From Osmia lignaria lignaria (lineage: Eukaryota > Arthropoda > Insecta > Hymenoptera > Megachilidae): 64,000 nucleotides of DNA. Both the position numbers and the translations under genes were made by a program. The notes beneath the pieces are model-generated. The model saw nothing but the letters and a program-made list of their open reading frames with translations. It was not told where the DNA came from and searched no databases. Of the stretch, positions 39,394-54,120 are shown one piece after another. The stretch spans positions 7,378,001 through 7,442,000 of the forward strand of contig NC_135032.1 of the NCBI RefSeq assembly GCF_051020975.1, given 5' to 3'. The first letter of the stretch is position 1. Every line of letters starts with the position of its first letter.

Positions 39394-40968
39394 CTGTGGG
39401 AACGAATCAGCATATTACATTATATTCAATGTAGATGTAGTACCAATGATATTGTTATTAAATGTACATTGATCTGTGGGAATGAGTCTGTATATGACAT
39501 TATACCTAATGTAGATAGAGCAATAACGATACTGTTATTAAATGTACATTGATCTGTGGGAATGAATCAATCAATTACATTATATCGAATGTATATTACA
39601 TTATATTCAATGTAGATATAGTACCAATGATATTGTTATTAAGTGCACATTCATCTGTGGGAACGAATAAGTATATTACATTATATCTAATGTAGATATA
39701 GTAAGAATGATATTGTTATTAAATGTACATTAATCTGTGGGAATGAATCAGTATATTAGATTATATCGAATGTAGATATAGTACCAATGATATTGTTATT
39801 GAATGTACATTGATCTGTGGGAATGAATCAGTATATTACATTATATTCAATGTAGATACAGTACCAATGATATTGTTATTAAATGTACATTGATCTGTGG
39901 GAAGGAATCAGTATATTACATTATATCTAATGTAGATATGGTAATAATGATATTGTTTTTAAATGTACATTACATATCTAATGTAGATATAGTACTAATG
40001 ATAATGTTATTAAATGCATATTCATCTGTGGGAATGAATAAGTATATTACATTATATCTAATGTAGATATGGTAATAATGATATTGTTATTAAATGTACA
40101 TTGATCTGTTGGAATGAATCAATATATTACATTATATCGAATGTATATATAGTACTAATGATATTGTTATTAAATGTACATTGATCTGTGGGAAGGAATC
40201 AGTATATTACATTATGTCCAACGGAGATATAGTAATAATGGCATTGTTTTTAAATGTACATTACATATCTAATTTAGATATAGTACTAATGATAATGTTA
40301 TTAAATGCATATTCATCTGTGGGAACGAATAAGTATATTACATTATATCTAATGTAGATATAGTAATAATGATATTGTTATTAAATGTACTTTGATCTGT
40401 TGGAATGAATCAATATATTACATTATATCGAATGTAGATATAGTACTAATGATATTGTTATTAAATGTACATTGATCTGTGGGAAAGAATCAGTATATTA
40501 CATTATATCTAATGTAGATATTGTAATAATGATATTGTTATTAAATGTACATTACATATCTAATGTAGATATAGTACTAAGGATATTGTTATTAAATATA
40601 CATTGATCTGTTGGAAGGAATCAGTATATTACATTATGTCCAACGGAGATATAGTAATAATGGCATTGCTTGTAAATGTATAGTACATATCCACTGCAGA
40701 TATAGTACTAATGATATTGTTATTAAATGTACATTGATCTGTGGGAATTGATCAGTATATTACATTATATTCAATGTAGCTATAGTACCAATGATATTGT
40801 TATTAAGTGCACATTCATCTGTGGGAACGAATAAGTATATTACATTATATCTAATGTAGATATAGTAAGAATGATATTGTTATTAAATGTACATTGATCT
40901 GTGGGAATGAATCAATCTATTACATTATATCGAATGTAGATATAGCAAGAATGATATTGTTATTAAAT
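39024..40968 (+). repeat. Fourth, partial copy of the 20.8-22.7 kb segment
   Basis: It matches about 35722-37666 at +3302. It differs more than the other three copies, for example TATCGAATG for TAGCGAATG in the hybrid unit, AAATGTAC for AAACGTAC and CTGCAGATATAG near 40694. It overlaps the preceding copied block by a few hundred bases, because that block already contained homologous units. Confidence 0.87.
39544..39644 (+). repeat. 101-bp hybrid unit, type 2, fourth copy
   Basis: Counterpart of 36242-36342 at +3302, but with CAATCAATT and TATCGAATG in the class B part. The 101-bp length and the junction are unchanged. Confidence 0.9.
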
Positions 40969-42663
40969 GTACATTGATCTGTGGGAATTGATCAGTATAT
41001 TACATTATATTCAATGTAGATATAGTACCAATGATATTGTTATTAAGTGCACATTCATCTGTGGGAACGAATAAGTATATTACATTATATCTAATGTAGA
41101 TATAGTAAGAATGATATTGTTATTAAATGTACATTGATCTGTGGGAATGAATCAATCTATTACATTATATCGAATGTAGATATAGTAAGAATGATATTGT
41201 TATTAAATGTACATTGATCTGTGGGAATGAATCAATCTATTACATTATATCGAATGTAGATATAGTACTAATGATATTGTTATTAAATGTATATTGATCT
41301 GTGGGAATGAATCAGTATATTAGATTATATTCAATGTAGATATGGTACCAATGATATTGTTATTAAATGTACATTGATCTGTGGGAATGAATCAGTATAT
41401 TACATTATATTCAATGTAGATACAGTACCAATGATATTGTTATTAAATGTACATTGATCTGTGGGAAGGAATCAGTATATTACATTATGTCCAACGGAGA
41501 TATAATAATACTGGCATTGTTTGTAAATGTACATTACATATCTACTGTGGATATAGTACTAATGATACTGTTATTAAATGTACATTGATCTGTGGGAATG
41601 AATGAGCATATAACATTATATTCAATGTAGATATAGTACCAATGATATTGTTATTAAATGTACATTGATCTGTGGGGAGGAATCAGTATATTACATTATA
41701 TCTAATGTAGATATGGTAATAATGATATGGTTTTTAAATGTACATTACATATCTAATGTAGATATAGTACTAATGATAATGTTATTAAATGCATATTCAT
41801 CTATGGGAACGAATAAGTATATTACATTATATCGAATGTAGATATAGTACTAATGATATTGTTATTAAATGTACATTGATCTGCGGGAAGGAATCAGTAT
41901 ATTACATTATGTCCAACGGAGATACAGCAATAATGGCATTGATTGTAAATGTATATTACATATCTACTGTAGATATAGTACTAATGATATTGTTATTAAA
42001 TGTACATTGATCTGTGGGAAAGAATCAGTATATTACATTATATCTAATGTAGATATTGTAATAATGATATTGTTATTAAATGTACATTACATATCTAATG
42101 TAGATATAGTACTAAGGATATTGTTATTAAATATACATTGATCTGTTGGAAGGAATCAGTATATTACATTATGTCCAACGGAGATATAGTAATAATGGCA
42201 TTGCTTGTAAATGTATAGTACATATCTACTGTAGATATAGTACTAATGATATTGTTATTAAATGTACATTGATCTGTGGGAATTGATCAGTATATTACAT
42301 TATATTCAATGTAGATATAGTACCAATGATATTGTTATTAAGTGCACATTCATCTGTGGGAACGAATAAGTATATTACATTATATCTAATGTAGATATAG
42401 TAAGAATGATATTGTTATTAAATGTACATTGATCTGTGGGAATGAATCAATCTATTACATTATATCGAATGTAGATATAGTAAGAATGATATTGTTATTA
42501 AATGTACATTGATCTGTGGGAATTGATCAGTATATTACATTATATTCAATGTAGATATAGTACCAATGATATTGTTATTAAGTGCACATTCATCTGTGGG
42601 AACGAATAAGTATATTACATTATATCTAATGTAGATATAGTAAGAATGATATTGTTATTAAAT
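40969..42663 (+). repeat. Copy of 32569-34263 at +8400
   Basis: Both blocks are 1695 bp and begin and end on unit boundaries. Shared variants include GATATGGTACC, CATCTATGG, CTGCGGG with GATACAGC, and GTATAGTACATATC. The block opens with A-F-B (40969-41208) just after another A-F-B (40729-40968), a 240-bp trimer in two tandem copies. It closes with two more A-F strings. Confidence 0.88.
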
Positions 42664-44278
42664 GTACATTGATCTGTGGGAAGGAATCAGTATATTACAT
42701 TATATCTAATGTAGATATGGTAATAATGATATTGTTTTTAAATGTACATTACATATCTAATGTGGATACAGTACTAATGATAATGTTATTAAATGCATAT
42801 TCATCTGTGGGAATGAATAAGTATATTACATTATATCTAATGTAGATATGGTAATAATGATATTGTTATTAAATGTACATTTATCTGTGGGAATGTATCA
42901 GTATATTACATTATATTCAATGTAGATATAGTACCAATGATATTGTTATTAAATGTACATTGATCTGTGGGAATGAATCTATCTATTACATTATATCGAA
43001 TGTAGATATAGTACTAATGATATTGTTATTAAATGTACATTGATCTGTGGGAAGGAATCAGTATATTACATTATGTCCAACGGAGATATAGTAATAATGG
43101 CATTGATTGTAAATGTATATTACATATCTACTGTAGATATAGTACTAATGATATTGTTATTAAATGTACATTGATCTGTGGGAAGGAATCAGTATATTAC
43201 ATTATATCTAATGTAGATATGGTAATAATGATATTGTTTTTAAATGTACATTACATATCTAATGTAGATATAGCACTAATGATAATGTTATTAAATGCAC
43301 ATTCATCTGTGGGACCGAATAAGTATATTACATTACATCTAATGTAGATATAGTACTAATGATATTGTTATTAAATGTACATTGATCTGTGGGAATGAAT
43401 CAGTATATTACATTATATTCAATGTAGATACAGTACCAATGATATTGTTATTAAATGTACATTGATCTGTGGGAAGGAATCAGTATATTACATTATATCT
43501 AATGTAGATATGGTAATAATGATATTGTTTTTAAATGCACATTGATCTGTGGGAAGGAATCAGTATATCACATTATGTCCAACGGAGATATAATAATACT
43601 GGCATTGTTTGTAAATGTATATTACATATCTACTGTAGATATAGTACTAATGATATTGTTATTAAATGTACATGGATCTGTGGGATTGAATCAGTATATT
43701 ACATTATATTCAATGTAGATATAGTACCAATGATATTGTTATGAAATGTACATTGATCTGTGGGAATGAATCAATCTATTACATTATATCGAATGTAGAT
43801 ATAGTACTAATGATATTGTTATTAAATGTACATTGATCTGTGGGAATGAATCAATCTATTACATTATATCGAATGTAGATATAGTACTAATGATATTGTT
43901 ATTAAATGTACATTGATCTGTGGGAATGAATCAGTATATTAGATTATATTCAATGTAGATATAGTACCAATGATATTGTTATTAAATGTACATTGATCTG
44001 TGGGAATGAATCAGTATATTACATTATATTCAATGTAGATACAGTACCAATGATATTGTTATTAAATGTACATTGATCTGTGGGAAGGAATCAGTATATC
44101 ACATTATGTCCAACGGAGATATAATAATACTGGCATTGTTTGTAAATGTACATTACATATCTACTGTGGATATAGTACTAATGATACTGTTATTAAATGT
44201 ACATGGATCTGTGGGATTGAATCAGTATATTACATTATATTCAATGTAGATATAGTACTAATGACATTGTTATTAAAT
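42664..44278 (+). repeat. Relative of the 2626-bp repeat and its right flank
   Basis: It matches 11660 onward at +31004 through C-H-C-A-B-D-G-C-H and the GGGACCG unit to the GTACATGG A unit. The class B unit at 43748 is then doubled (43748-43827 and 43828-43907), which shifts the offset to 31084. It ends with D'-G and an A unit of the GTACATGG type ending GACATTGTTATTAAAT. Confidence 0.86.
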
Positions 44279-44831
44279 GTGCATTGATCTGTGGGAAGGA
44301 ATCAGTATATTACATTATGTCCAACGGAGATATAGCAATAATGGCATTGATTGTAAATGTATATTACATATCTACTGTAGATATAGTACTAATGATATTG
44401 TTATTAAATGTACATTGATCTGTGGGAAGGAATCAGTATATTACATTATATCTAATGTAGATATGGTAATAATGATATTGTTTTTAAATGTACATTACAT
44501 ATCTAATGTAGATATAGTACTAATGATAATGTTATTAAATGCACATTCATCTGTGGGAACGAATAAGTATATTACATTATATCTAATGTAGATATAGTAA
44601 TAATGATATTGTTATTAAATGCACATTGATCTGTGGGAAGGAATCAGTATATCACATTATGTCCAACGGAGATATAATAATACTGGCATTGTTTGTAAAT
44701 GTATATTACATATCTACTGTAGATATAGTACTAATGATACTGTTATTAAATGTACATGGATCTGTGGGATTGAATCAGTATATCACATTATATTCAATGT
44801 AGATATAGTACCAATGATATTGTTATTCAGT
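44279..44831 (+). repeat. Short mosaic block: D-G-C-H-F-like-D'-G-A
   Basis: 44279-44590 matches 15123-15434 at +29156 (shared GTGCATTGATC and GATATAGCAATAATGG). 44621-44831 is a D'-G-A string like that at 9907-10117 but with ATCACATT and GTTATTCAGT. The joint between them falls inside an F-like unit. Confidence 0.84.
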
Positions 44832-46201
44832 GCACATTCATCTGTGGGAACGAATAAGTATATTACATTATATCTAATGTAGATATAGTAAGAATGATAT
44901 TGTTATTAAATGTACATTGATCTGTGGGAATGAATCAATCTATTACATTATATCGAATGTAGATATAGTAAGAATGATATTGTTATTAAATGTACATTGA
45001 TCTGTGGGAATTGATCAGTATATTACATTATATTCAATGTAGATATAGTACCAATGATATTGTTATTAAGTGCACATTCATCTGTGGGAACGAATAAGTA
45101 TATTACATTATATCTAATGTAGATATAGTAAGAATGATATTGTTATTAAATGTACATTGATCTGTGGGAATGAATCAATCTAGTACATTATATCGAATGT
45201 AGATATAGTAAGATTGATATTGTTATTAAATGTACATTGATCTGTGGGAATGAATCAGTATATTAGATTATATCGAATGTAGATATAGTACCAATGATAT
45301 TGTTATTAAATGTACATTAATCTGTGGGAATGAATCAGTATATTACATTATATTCAATGTAGATACAGTACCAATGATATTGTTATTAAATGTACATTGA
45401 TCTGTGGGAAGGAATCAGTATATTACATTATATCTAATGTAGATATGGTAATAATGATATTGTTTTTAAATGCACATTGATCTGTGGGAAGGAATCAGTA
45501 TATCACATTATGTCCAACGGAGATATAATAATACTGGCATTGTTTGTAAATGTATATTACATATCTACTGTAGATATAGTACTAATGATACTGTTATTAA
45601 ATGTACATTGATCTGTGGGATTGAATCAGTATATTACATTATATTCAATGTAGATATAGTACCAATGATATTGTTATTAAATGTACATTGATCTGTGGGA
45701 ATGAATCAATCTATTACATTATATCGAATGTAGATATAGTACTAATGATATTGTTATTAAATGTATATTGATCTGTGGGAATGAATCAGTATATTAGATT
45801 ATATTCAATGTAGATATAGTACCAATGATATTGTTATTAAATGTACATTGATCTGTGGGAATGAATCAGTATATTACACTATATTCAATGTACATACAGT
45901 ACCAATGATATTGTTATTAAATGTACATTGATCTGTGGGAAGGAATCAGTATATTACATTATGTCCAACGGAGATATAATAATACTGGCATTGTTTGTAA
46001 ATGTACATTACATATCTACTGTGGATATAGTACTAATGATACTGTTATTAAATGTACATTGATCTGTGGGAATGAATGAGCATATAACATTATATTCAAT
46101 GTAGATATAGTACCAATGATATTGTTATTAAATGTACATTGATCTGTGGGGAGGAATCAGTATATTACATTATATCTAATGTAGATATGGTAATAATGAT
46201 A
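44832..46201 (+). repeat. Copy of 23899-25268 at +20933
   Basis: Shared variants are GTAAGATTGATATTG, GTACATTAATC, the C-D'-G-A string, CACTATATTCAATGTACATACAG and GAGCATATAAC. Homology ends inside a class C unit at GATATGG here versus GATATTG at 25268. The related segments at 1600 and 3535 share most of this order, so this ~1-kb segment exists in at least four places. Confidence 0.87.
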
Positions 46202-46795
46202 TGGTTTTTAAATGTACATTACATATCTAATGTAGATATAGTACTAATGATAATGTTACTAAATGCATATTCATCTATGGGAACGAATAAGTATATTACA
46301 TTATATCGAATGTAGATATAGTACTAATGATATTGTTATTAAATGTACATTGATCTGCGGGAAGGAATCAGTATATTACATTATGTCCAACGGAGATACA
46401 GCAATAATGGCATTGATTGTAAATGTATAGTACATATCTACTGTAGATATAGTACTAATGATATTGTTATTAAATGTACATTGATCTGTGGGAATTGATC
46501 AGTATATTACATTATATTCAATGTAGATATAGTACCAATGATATTGTTATTAAGTGCACATTCATCTGTGGGAACGAATAAGTATATTACATTATATCTA
46601 ATGTAGATATAGTAAGAATGATATTGTTATTAAATGTACATTGATCTGTGGGAATGAATCAATCTATTACATTATATCGAATGTAGATATAGTAAGAATG
46701 ATATTGTTATTAAATGTACATTGATCTGTGGGAATTGATCAGTATATTACATTATATCTAATGTAGATATAGTACTAATGATAATGTTATTAAAT
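46202..46795 (+). repeat. Copy of about 6978-7491, ending in an A/H composite unit
   Basis: It matches at +39224 (CATCTATGGG, CTGCGGG, GATACAGC, GTATAGTAC, then A-F-B). The last unit, 46716-46795, has a class A front (TTGATCAG) and a rear like class H (ATCTAATGTAGATATAGTAC, then TAATGATAATG). It is an 80-bp recombinant at the start of the next higher-order repeat. Confidence 0.86.
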
Positions 46796-48701
46796 GTATA
46801 TTCATGTGTAGGAACGAATACGTGTATTACATTATATTCAATGTAGATACAGAACCAATGATATTGTTATTAAATGTGCATTGATCTGTGGGAAGGAATC
46901 AGTATATTACATTATATCTATTGTAGATATGGTAATAATGATATTGTTTTTAAATGCACATTGATCTGTGGGAAGGAATCAGTATATTACATTATGTCCA
47001 ACGGAGATATAATAATACTGGCATTGTTTGTAAATGTATATTACATATCTACTGTAGATACAGTACTAATGATACTGTTATTAAATGTACGTTGATCTGT
47101 GGGAATGAATCAGTATATTACATTATATTCAATGTAGATATAGTACCAATGATATTGTTATTAAATGTACATTGATCTGTGGGAATGAATCAGTATATTA
47201 CATTATATCGAATGTAGATGTAGTACTAATGATATTGTTATTAAATGTACATTGATCTGTGGGAAGGAATCAGTATATTACATTATATCTAATGTAGATA
47301 TGGTAATAATGATATTGTTTTTAAATGTACATTACATATCTAATGTGGATATAGTACTAATGATAATGTTATTAAATGCATATTCATCTGTGGGAATGAA
47401 TAAGTATATTACATTATATCTAATGTAGATATGGTAATAATGATATTGTTATTAAATGTACATTTATCTGTGGGAATGTATCAGTATATTACATTATATT
47501 CAATGTAGATATAGTACCAATGATATTGTTATTAAATGTACATTGATCTGTGGGAATGAATCTATCTATTACATTATATCGAATGTAGATATAGTACTAA
47601 TGATATTGTTATTAAATGTACATTGATCTGTGGGAATGAATCAGTATATTACATTATATCGAATGTAGATATAGTACTAATGGTATTGTTATTAAATGTA
47701 CATTGATCTATGGGAAGGAATCAGTATATTACATTATATCTAATGTAGATATGGTAATAATGATATTGTTTTTAAATGTACATTACATATCTAATGTAGA
47801 TATAGTACTAATGATAATGTTAATAAATGCATATTCATCTGTGGGAATGAATAAATATATTACATTATATCTAATGTAGATATGGTAATAATGATATTGT
47901 TATTAAATGTACATTGATCTGTTGGAATGAATCAATATATTACATTATATCGAATGTATATATAGTACTAATGATATTGTTATTAAATGTACATTGATCT
48001 GTGGGAAGGAATCAGTATATTACATTATGTCCAACGGAGATATAGTAATAATGGCATTGTTTTTAAATGTACGTTACATATCTAATGTAGATATAGTACT
48101 AATGATAATGTTATTAATTGTATATTCATGTGTGGGAACGAATAAGTGGATTACATTATATCTAATGTAGATATAGTAATAATGATATTGTTATTAAATG
48201 TACTTTGATCTGTTGGAATGAATCAATATATTACATTATATCGAATGTAGATATAGTACTAATGATGTTGTTATTAAATGTACATTGATCTGTGGGAAAG
48301 AATCAGTATATTACATTATATCTAATGTAGATATGGTAATAATGATATTGTTATTAAATGTACATTACATATCTAATGTAGATATAGTACTAAGGATATT
48401 GTTATTAAATATTCATTGATCTGTTGGAAGGAATCAGTATATTACATTATGTCCAACGGAGATATAGTAATAATGGCATTGTTTGTAAATGTATATTACA
48501 TATCTACTGTAGATATAGTACTAATGATATTGTTATTAAATGTACATTGATCTGTGGGAATGAATCAATCTATTACATTATATCGAATGTAGATACAGTA
48601 CTAATGATATTGTTATTAAATGTGCACTGATCTGTGGGAATGAATCAGTATATTACATTATATCGAATGTAGATATAGTACTAATGATATTGTTATTAAA
48701 T

Positions 48702-48781
48702 GTACATTGATCTGTGGGAAGGAATCAGTATATTACATTATGTCCAACGGAGATATAGTAATAATGGCATTGTTTGTAAAT
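48702..48781 (+). repeat. Reference 80-bp unit, class D (GTCCAACGG)
   Basis: Class D is the most divergent long unit. Positions 41-50 read GTCCAACGGA, 60-70 carry ATAATGGCATT, and the tail is usually GTTTGTAAAT. Many copies begin ATACATTGATCTGTTGG instead of GTACATTGATCTGTGGG (for example 1194-1273). Every class D unit in the parsed regions is followed by a 51-bp unit. A sub-variant with GTCCAACGAAG carries a partial CENP-B-box-like string on the minus strand (see findings). Confidence 0.94.
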
Positions 48782-48832
48782 GTATATTACATATCTACTG
48801 TAGATATAGTACTAATGATATTGTTATTAAAT
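48782..48832 (+). repeat. Reference 51-bp short unit, class G
   Basis: This short unit begins GTATATTACATATCTACTGT. It aligns without substitution at its 5' end to positions 27-37 of a long unit, skips 3 bp, then follows positions 41-80. It is therefore a long unit lacking its first 26 bp plus 3 bp (80-26-3=51). Class G units follow class D or D' units. Variants have CTACCGTAG, TGTGGATATAG or a GATACTG tail, and some begin GTATAGTAC or GTATGTTAC. Confidence 0.94.
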
Positions 48833-49705
48833 GTACATTGATCTGTGGGAATGAATCAGTATATTAGATTATATTCAATGTAGATATAGTACCAATGATA
48901 TTGTTATTAAATGTACATCGATCTGTGGGAAAGAATCAGTATATTACATTATATCTAATGTAGATATGGTAATAATGATAATGTTATTAAATGTACATTA
49001 CATATCTAATGTAGATATAGTACTAATGATATTGTTAATAAATTCACATTCATCTGTGGGAACGAATAACTATATTAAATTATATCGAATGTAGATATAG
49101 TACTAAGGATATTGTTATTAAATATACATTGATCTGTTGGAAGGAATCAGTATATTACATTATGTCCAACGGAGATATAGTAATAATGGCATTGTTTGTA
49201 AATGTATATTACATATCTACTGTAGATATAGTACTAATGATATTGTTATTAAATGTACATTGATCTGTGGGAATTGATCAGTATATTACATTATATTCAA
49301 TGTAGATATAGTACCAATGATATTGTTATTAAGTGCAAATTCATCTGTGGGAACGAATAAGTATATTACATTATATCTAATGTAGATATAGTAAGAATGA
49401 TATTGTTATTAAATGTACATTGATCTGTGGGAATGAATCAATCTATTACATTATATCGAATGTAGATATAGTACTAATGATATTGTTATTAAATGTACAT
49501 TGATCTGTGGGAATGAATCAGTATATTACATTATATTCAATGTAGATACAGTACCAATGATATTGTTATTAAATGTACATTAATCTGTGGGAAGGAATCA
49601 GTATATTACATTATATCTAATGTAGATATGGTAATAATGATATTGTTTTTAAATGTACATTACATATCTAATGTAGATATAGTACTAATGATAATGTTAT
49701 TAAAT

Positions 49706-51665
49706 GTATATTCATGTGTAGGAACGAATACGTGTATTACATTATATTCAATGTAGATACAGAACCAATGATATTGTTATTAAATGTGCATTGATCTGTG
49801 GGAAGGAATCAGTATATTACATTATATCTATTGTAGATATGGTAATAATGATATTGTTTTTAAATGCACATTGATCTGTGGGAAGGAATCAGTATATTAC
49901 ATTATGTCCAACGGAGATATAATAATACTGGCATTGTTTGTAAATGTATATTACATATCTACTGTAGATACAGTACTAATGATACTGTTATTAAATGTAC
50001 GTTGATCTGTGGGAATGAATCAGTATATTACATTATATTCAATGTAGATATAGTACCAATGATATTGTTATTGAATGTACATTGATCTGTGGGAATGAAT
50101 CAGTATATTACATTATATCGAATGTAGATGTAGTACTAATGATATTGTTATTAAATGTACATTGATCTGTGGGAAGGAATCAGTATATTACATTATATCT
50201 AATGTAGATATGGTAATAATGATATTGTTTTTGAATGTACATTACATATCTAATGTGGATATAGTACTAATGATAATGTTATTAAATGCATATTCATCTG
50301 TGGGAATGAATAAGTATATTACATTATATCTAATGTAGATATGGTAATAATGATATTGTTATTAAATGTACATTTATCTGTGGGAATGTATCAGTATATT
50401 ACATTATATTCAATGTAGATATAGTACCAATGATATTGTTATTAAATGTACATTGATCTGTGGGAATGAATCTATCTATTACATTATATCGAATGTAGAT
50501 ATAGTACTAATGATATTGTTATTGAATGTACATTGATCTGTGGGAATGAATCAGTATATTACATTATATCGAATGTAGATATAGTACTAATGGTATTGTT
50601 ATTAAATGTACATTGATCTATGGGAAGGAATCAGTATATTACATTATATCTAATGTAGATATGGTAATAATGATATTGTTTTTAAATGTACATTACATAT
50701 CTAATGTAGATATAGTACTAATGATAATGTTAATAAATGCATATTCATCTGTGGGAATGAATAAATATATTACATTACATCTAATGTAGATATGGTAATA
50801 ATGATATTGTTATTAAATGTACATTGATCTGTTGGAATGGATCAATATATTACATTATATCGAATGTATATATAGTACTAATGATATTGTTATTAAATGT
50901 ACATTGATCTGTGGGAAGGAATCAGTATATTACATTATGTCCAACGGAGATATAGTAATAATGGCATTGTTTTTAAATGTACGTTACATATCTAATGTAG
51001 ATATAGTACCAATGATAATGTTATTAATTGTATATTCATGTGTGGGAACGAATAAGTGGATTACATTATATCTAATGTAGATATAGTAATAATGATATTG
51101 TTATTAAATGTACTTTGATCTGTTGGAATGAATCAATATATTACATTATATCGAATGTAGATATAGTACTAATGATGTTGTTATTAAATGTACATTGATC
51201 TGTGGGAAAGAATCAGTATATTACATTATATCTAATGTAGATATGGTAATAATGATATTGTTATTAAATGTACATTACATATCTAATGTAGATATAGTAC
51301 TAAGGATATTGTTATTAAATATTCATTGATCTGTTGGAAGGAATCAGTATATTACATTATGTCCAACGGAGATATAGTAATAATGGCATTGTTTGTAAAT
51401 GTATATTACATATCTACTGTAGATATAGCACTAATGATATTGTTATTAAATGTACATTGATCTGTGGGAATGAATCAATCTATTACATTATATCGAATGT
51501 AGATATAGTACTAATGATATTGTTATTAAATGTGCACTGATCTGTGGGAATGAATCAGTATATTACATTATATCGAATGTAGATATAGTACTAATGATAT
51601 TGTTATTAAATGTACATTGATCTGTGGGAAGGAATCAGTATATTACATTATGTCCAACGGAGATA
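49706..51665 (+). repeat. 2910-bp higher-order repeat, copy 2 (partial)
   Basis: It follows copy 1 with a handful of substitutions, for example TATTGAATG near 50074, GTTTTTGAATG near 50232, CATTACATC near 50777, GGATCAATA near 50838 and GTACCAATGATAATG near 51007. Homology to copy 1 ends inside the class D unit near 51665: GATATAATAATACTGG here, GATATAGTAATAATGG there. Confidence 0.9.
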
Positions 51666-52098
51666 TAATAATACTGGCATTGTTTGTAAATGTATATTAC
51701 ATATCTACTGTAGATATAGTACTAATGATACTGTTATTAAATGTACATTGATCTGTGGGAATGAATCAGCATATTACATTATATTCAATGTAGATATAGT
51801 ACCAATGATATTGTTATTAAATGTACATTGATCTGTGGGAATGAATCAGTATATTACATTATATTCAATGTAGATATAGTACCAATGATATTGTTATTAA
51901 ATGTACATTGATCTGTGGGAAGGAATCAGTATATTACATTACATCTAATGTAGATATGGTAATAATGATATTGTTTTTGAATGTACATTACATATCTAAT
52001 GTAGATATAGTACTAATGATAATGTTATTAAATGCACATTCATTTGTGGGAACGAATAAGTATATTTCATTATATCTAATGTAGATATAGTACTAATG
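51666..52098 (+). repeat. Right flank of copy 2, shared with the window end
   Basis: Units D' tail-G-A-A-C-H and F-like, with CATTACATCTAATG, GTTTTTGAATG, CATTTGTGGG and ATATTTCATT. The same string is found at 63568-64000 (+11902), so homology with the third copy runs unbroken to the window edge. Confidence 0.88.
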
Positions 52099-53226
52099 AT
52101 AATGTTACTAAATGCACATTCATCTGTGGGAACGAATAAGTATATTACATTATATCTAATGTAGATATAGTAATAATGATATTGTTATTAAATGTACATT
52201 GATCTGTTGGAATGAATCAATATATTACATTATATCGAATGTAGATATAGTACTAATGATACTGTTATTAAATGTACATTGATCTGTGGGAACGAATCAG
52301 CATATTACATTATATTCAATGTAGATGTAGTACCAATGATATTGTTATTAAATGTACATTGATCTGTGGGAATGAGTCTGTATATGACATTATACCTAAT
52401 GTAGATATAGCAATAATGATATTGTTATTAAATGTACATTGATCGGTGGGAACGAACCAATCTATTACCTTATATCGAATGTAGATATAGTACTAATGAT
52501 ATTGTTATTAAATGTACATTGATCTGTGGGAATGAATCAGTATATTAGATTATATTCAATGTAGATATAGTACCAATGATATTGTTATTAAATGTACATT
52601 GATCTGTGGGAAAGAATCAGTATATTACATTATATCTAATGTAGATATGGTAATAATGATATTGTTATTAAATGTACATTACATATCTAATGTAGATATA
52701 GTACTAATGATATTGTTAACAAATACACATTCATCTGTGGGAACGAATAACTATATTACATTATATCGAATGTAGATATAGTACTAAGGATATTGTTATT
52801 AAATATACATTGATCTGTTGGAAGGAATCAGTATATTACATTACGTCCAACGAAGATATAGTAATAATGGCATTGTTTGTAAATGTATATTACATATCTA
52901 CTGTAGATATAGTACCAAGGATATTGTTATTAAATATACATTGATCTGTTGGAAGGAATTAGTATATTACATTATGTTCAACGGAGATATAGTAATAATG
53001 GCATTGTTTGTAAATGTATATTACATATCTATCGTAGATATAGTACTAATGATATTGTTATTAAATGTACATTGATCTGTGGGAATGAATCAGCATATTA
53101 CATTATATTCAATGTAGATGTGGTACCAATGATATTGTTATTAAATGTACATTGATCTGTGGGAATGAGTCTGTACATGACATTATACCTAATGTAGATA
53201 TAGCAATAATGATATTGTTATTAAAT

Positions 53227-54120
53227 GTACATTGATCTGTGGGAATGAATCAATCTATTACATTATATCGAATGTAGATATAGTACTAATGATATTGTTA
53301 TTAAATGTACATTGATCTGTGGGAATGAATCAGTATACTGGATTATATTCAATGTAGATATAGTACCAATGATATTGTTATTAAATGTACATTGATCTGT
53401 GGGAAGGAATCAGTATATTACATTATATCCCATGTAGATATGGTAATAATGATATTGTTTTTAACTGTACATTACATATCTACTGTAGATATAGTACTAA
53501 TGATATTGTTATTAAATGTACATTGATCTGTGGGAAAGAATCAGTATATTACATTATATCTAATGTAGATATGGTAATAATGATATTGTTATTAAATGTA
53601 CATTGATCTGTGGGAATTAATCAGTATATTACATTATATTCAATGTACATATAGTACCAATGATATTGTTATTAAGTGCACATTCATCTGTGGGAACGAA
53701 TAAGTATATTACATTATATCTAATGTAGATATAGTAAGAATGATATTGTTATTAAATGTACATTGATCTGTGGGAATGAATCAGTATATTAGATTATATT
53801 CAATGTAGATATAGTACCAATGATATTGTTATTAAATGTACATTGATCTGTGGGAATGAATCAATCTATTACATTATATCGAATGTAGATATAGTACTAA
53901 TGATATTGTTATTAAATGTACATTGATCTGTGGGAATGAATCAGTATACTGGATTATATTCAATGTAGATATAGTACCAATGATATTGTTATTAAATGTA
54001 CATTGATCTGTGGGAAGGAATCAGTATATTACATTATATCCCATGTAGATATGGTAATAATGATATTGTTTTTAAATGTACATTACATATCTACTGTAGA
54101 TATAGTACTAATGATATTGT
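53227..54120 (+). repeat. 611-bp-offset duplication
   Basis: A B-A-C-G string with the rare CAGTATACTGGATT and ATATCCCATG begins at 53227 and again at 53838. The spacing is 611 = 7 x 80 + 51. The copies are separable by AACTGTAC near 53464 versus AAATGTAC. A third copy with AACTGTAC lies at 59.73-60.1 kb, closer to the first. Confidence 0.85.

Larger units (their letters stand above)
46796..49705 (+). repeat. 2910-bp higher-order repeat, copy 1
   Basis: Parsed fully into 30 long and 10 short units (30 x 80 + 10 x 51 = 2910). Shorts start at 47036, 47327, 47778, 48069, 48360, 48491, 48782, 48993, 49204 and 49655. The first unit carries the private string CATGTGTAGGAACGAATACG. The first 1.96 kb is matched by copy 2 at +2910. 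Confidence 0.91.

Noticed and set aside
48702..48781. Full CENP-B box in ordinary class D units
   Set aside because: The minus strand reads CTCCGTTGGACAT: the TTCG core has a mismatch and the CGGG half is missing.
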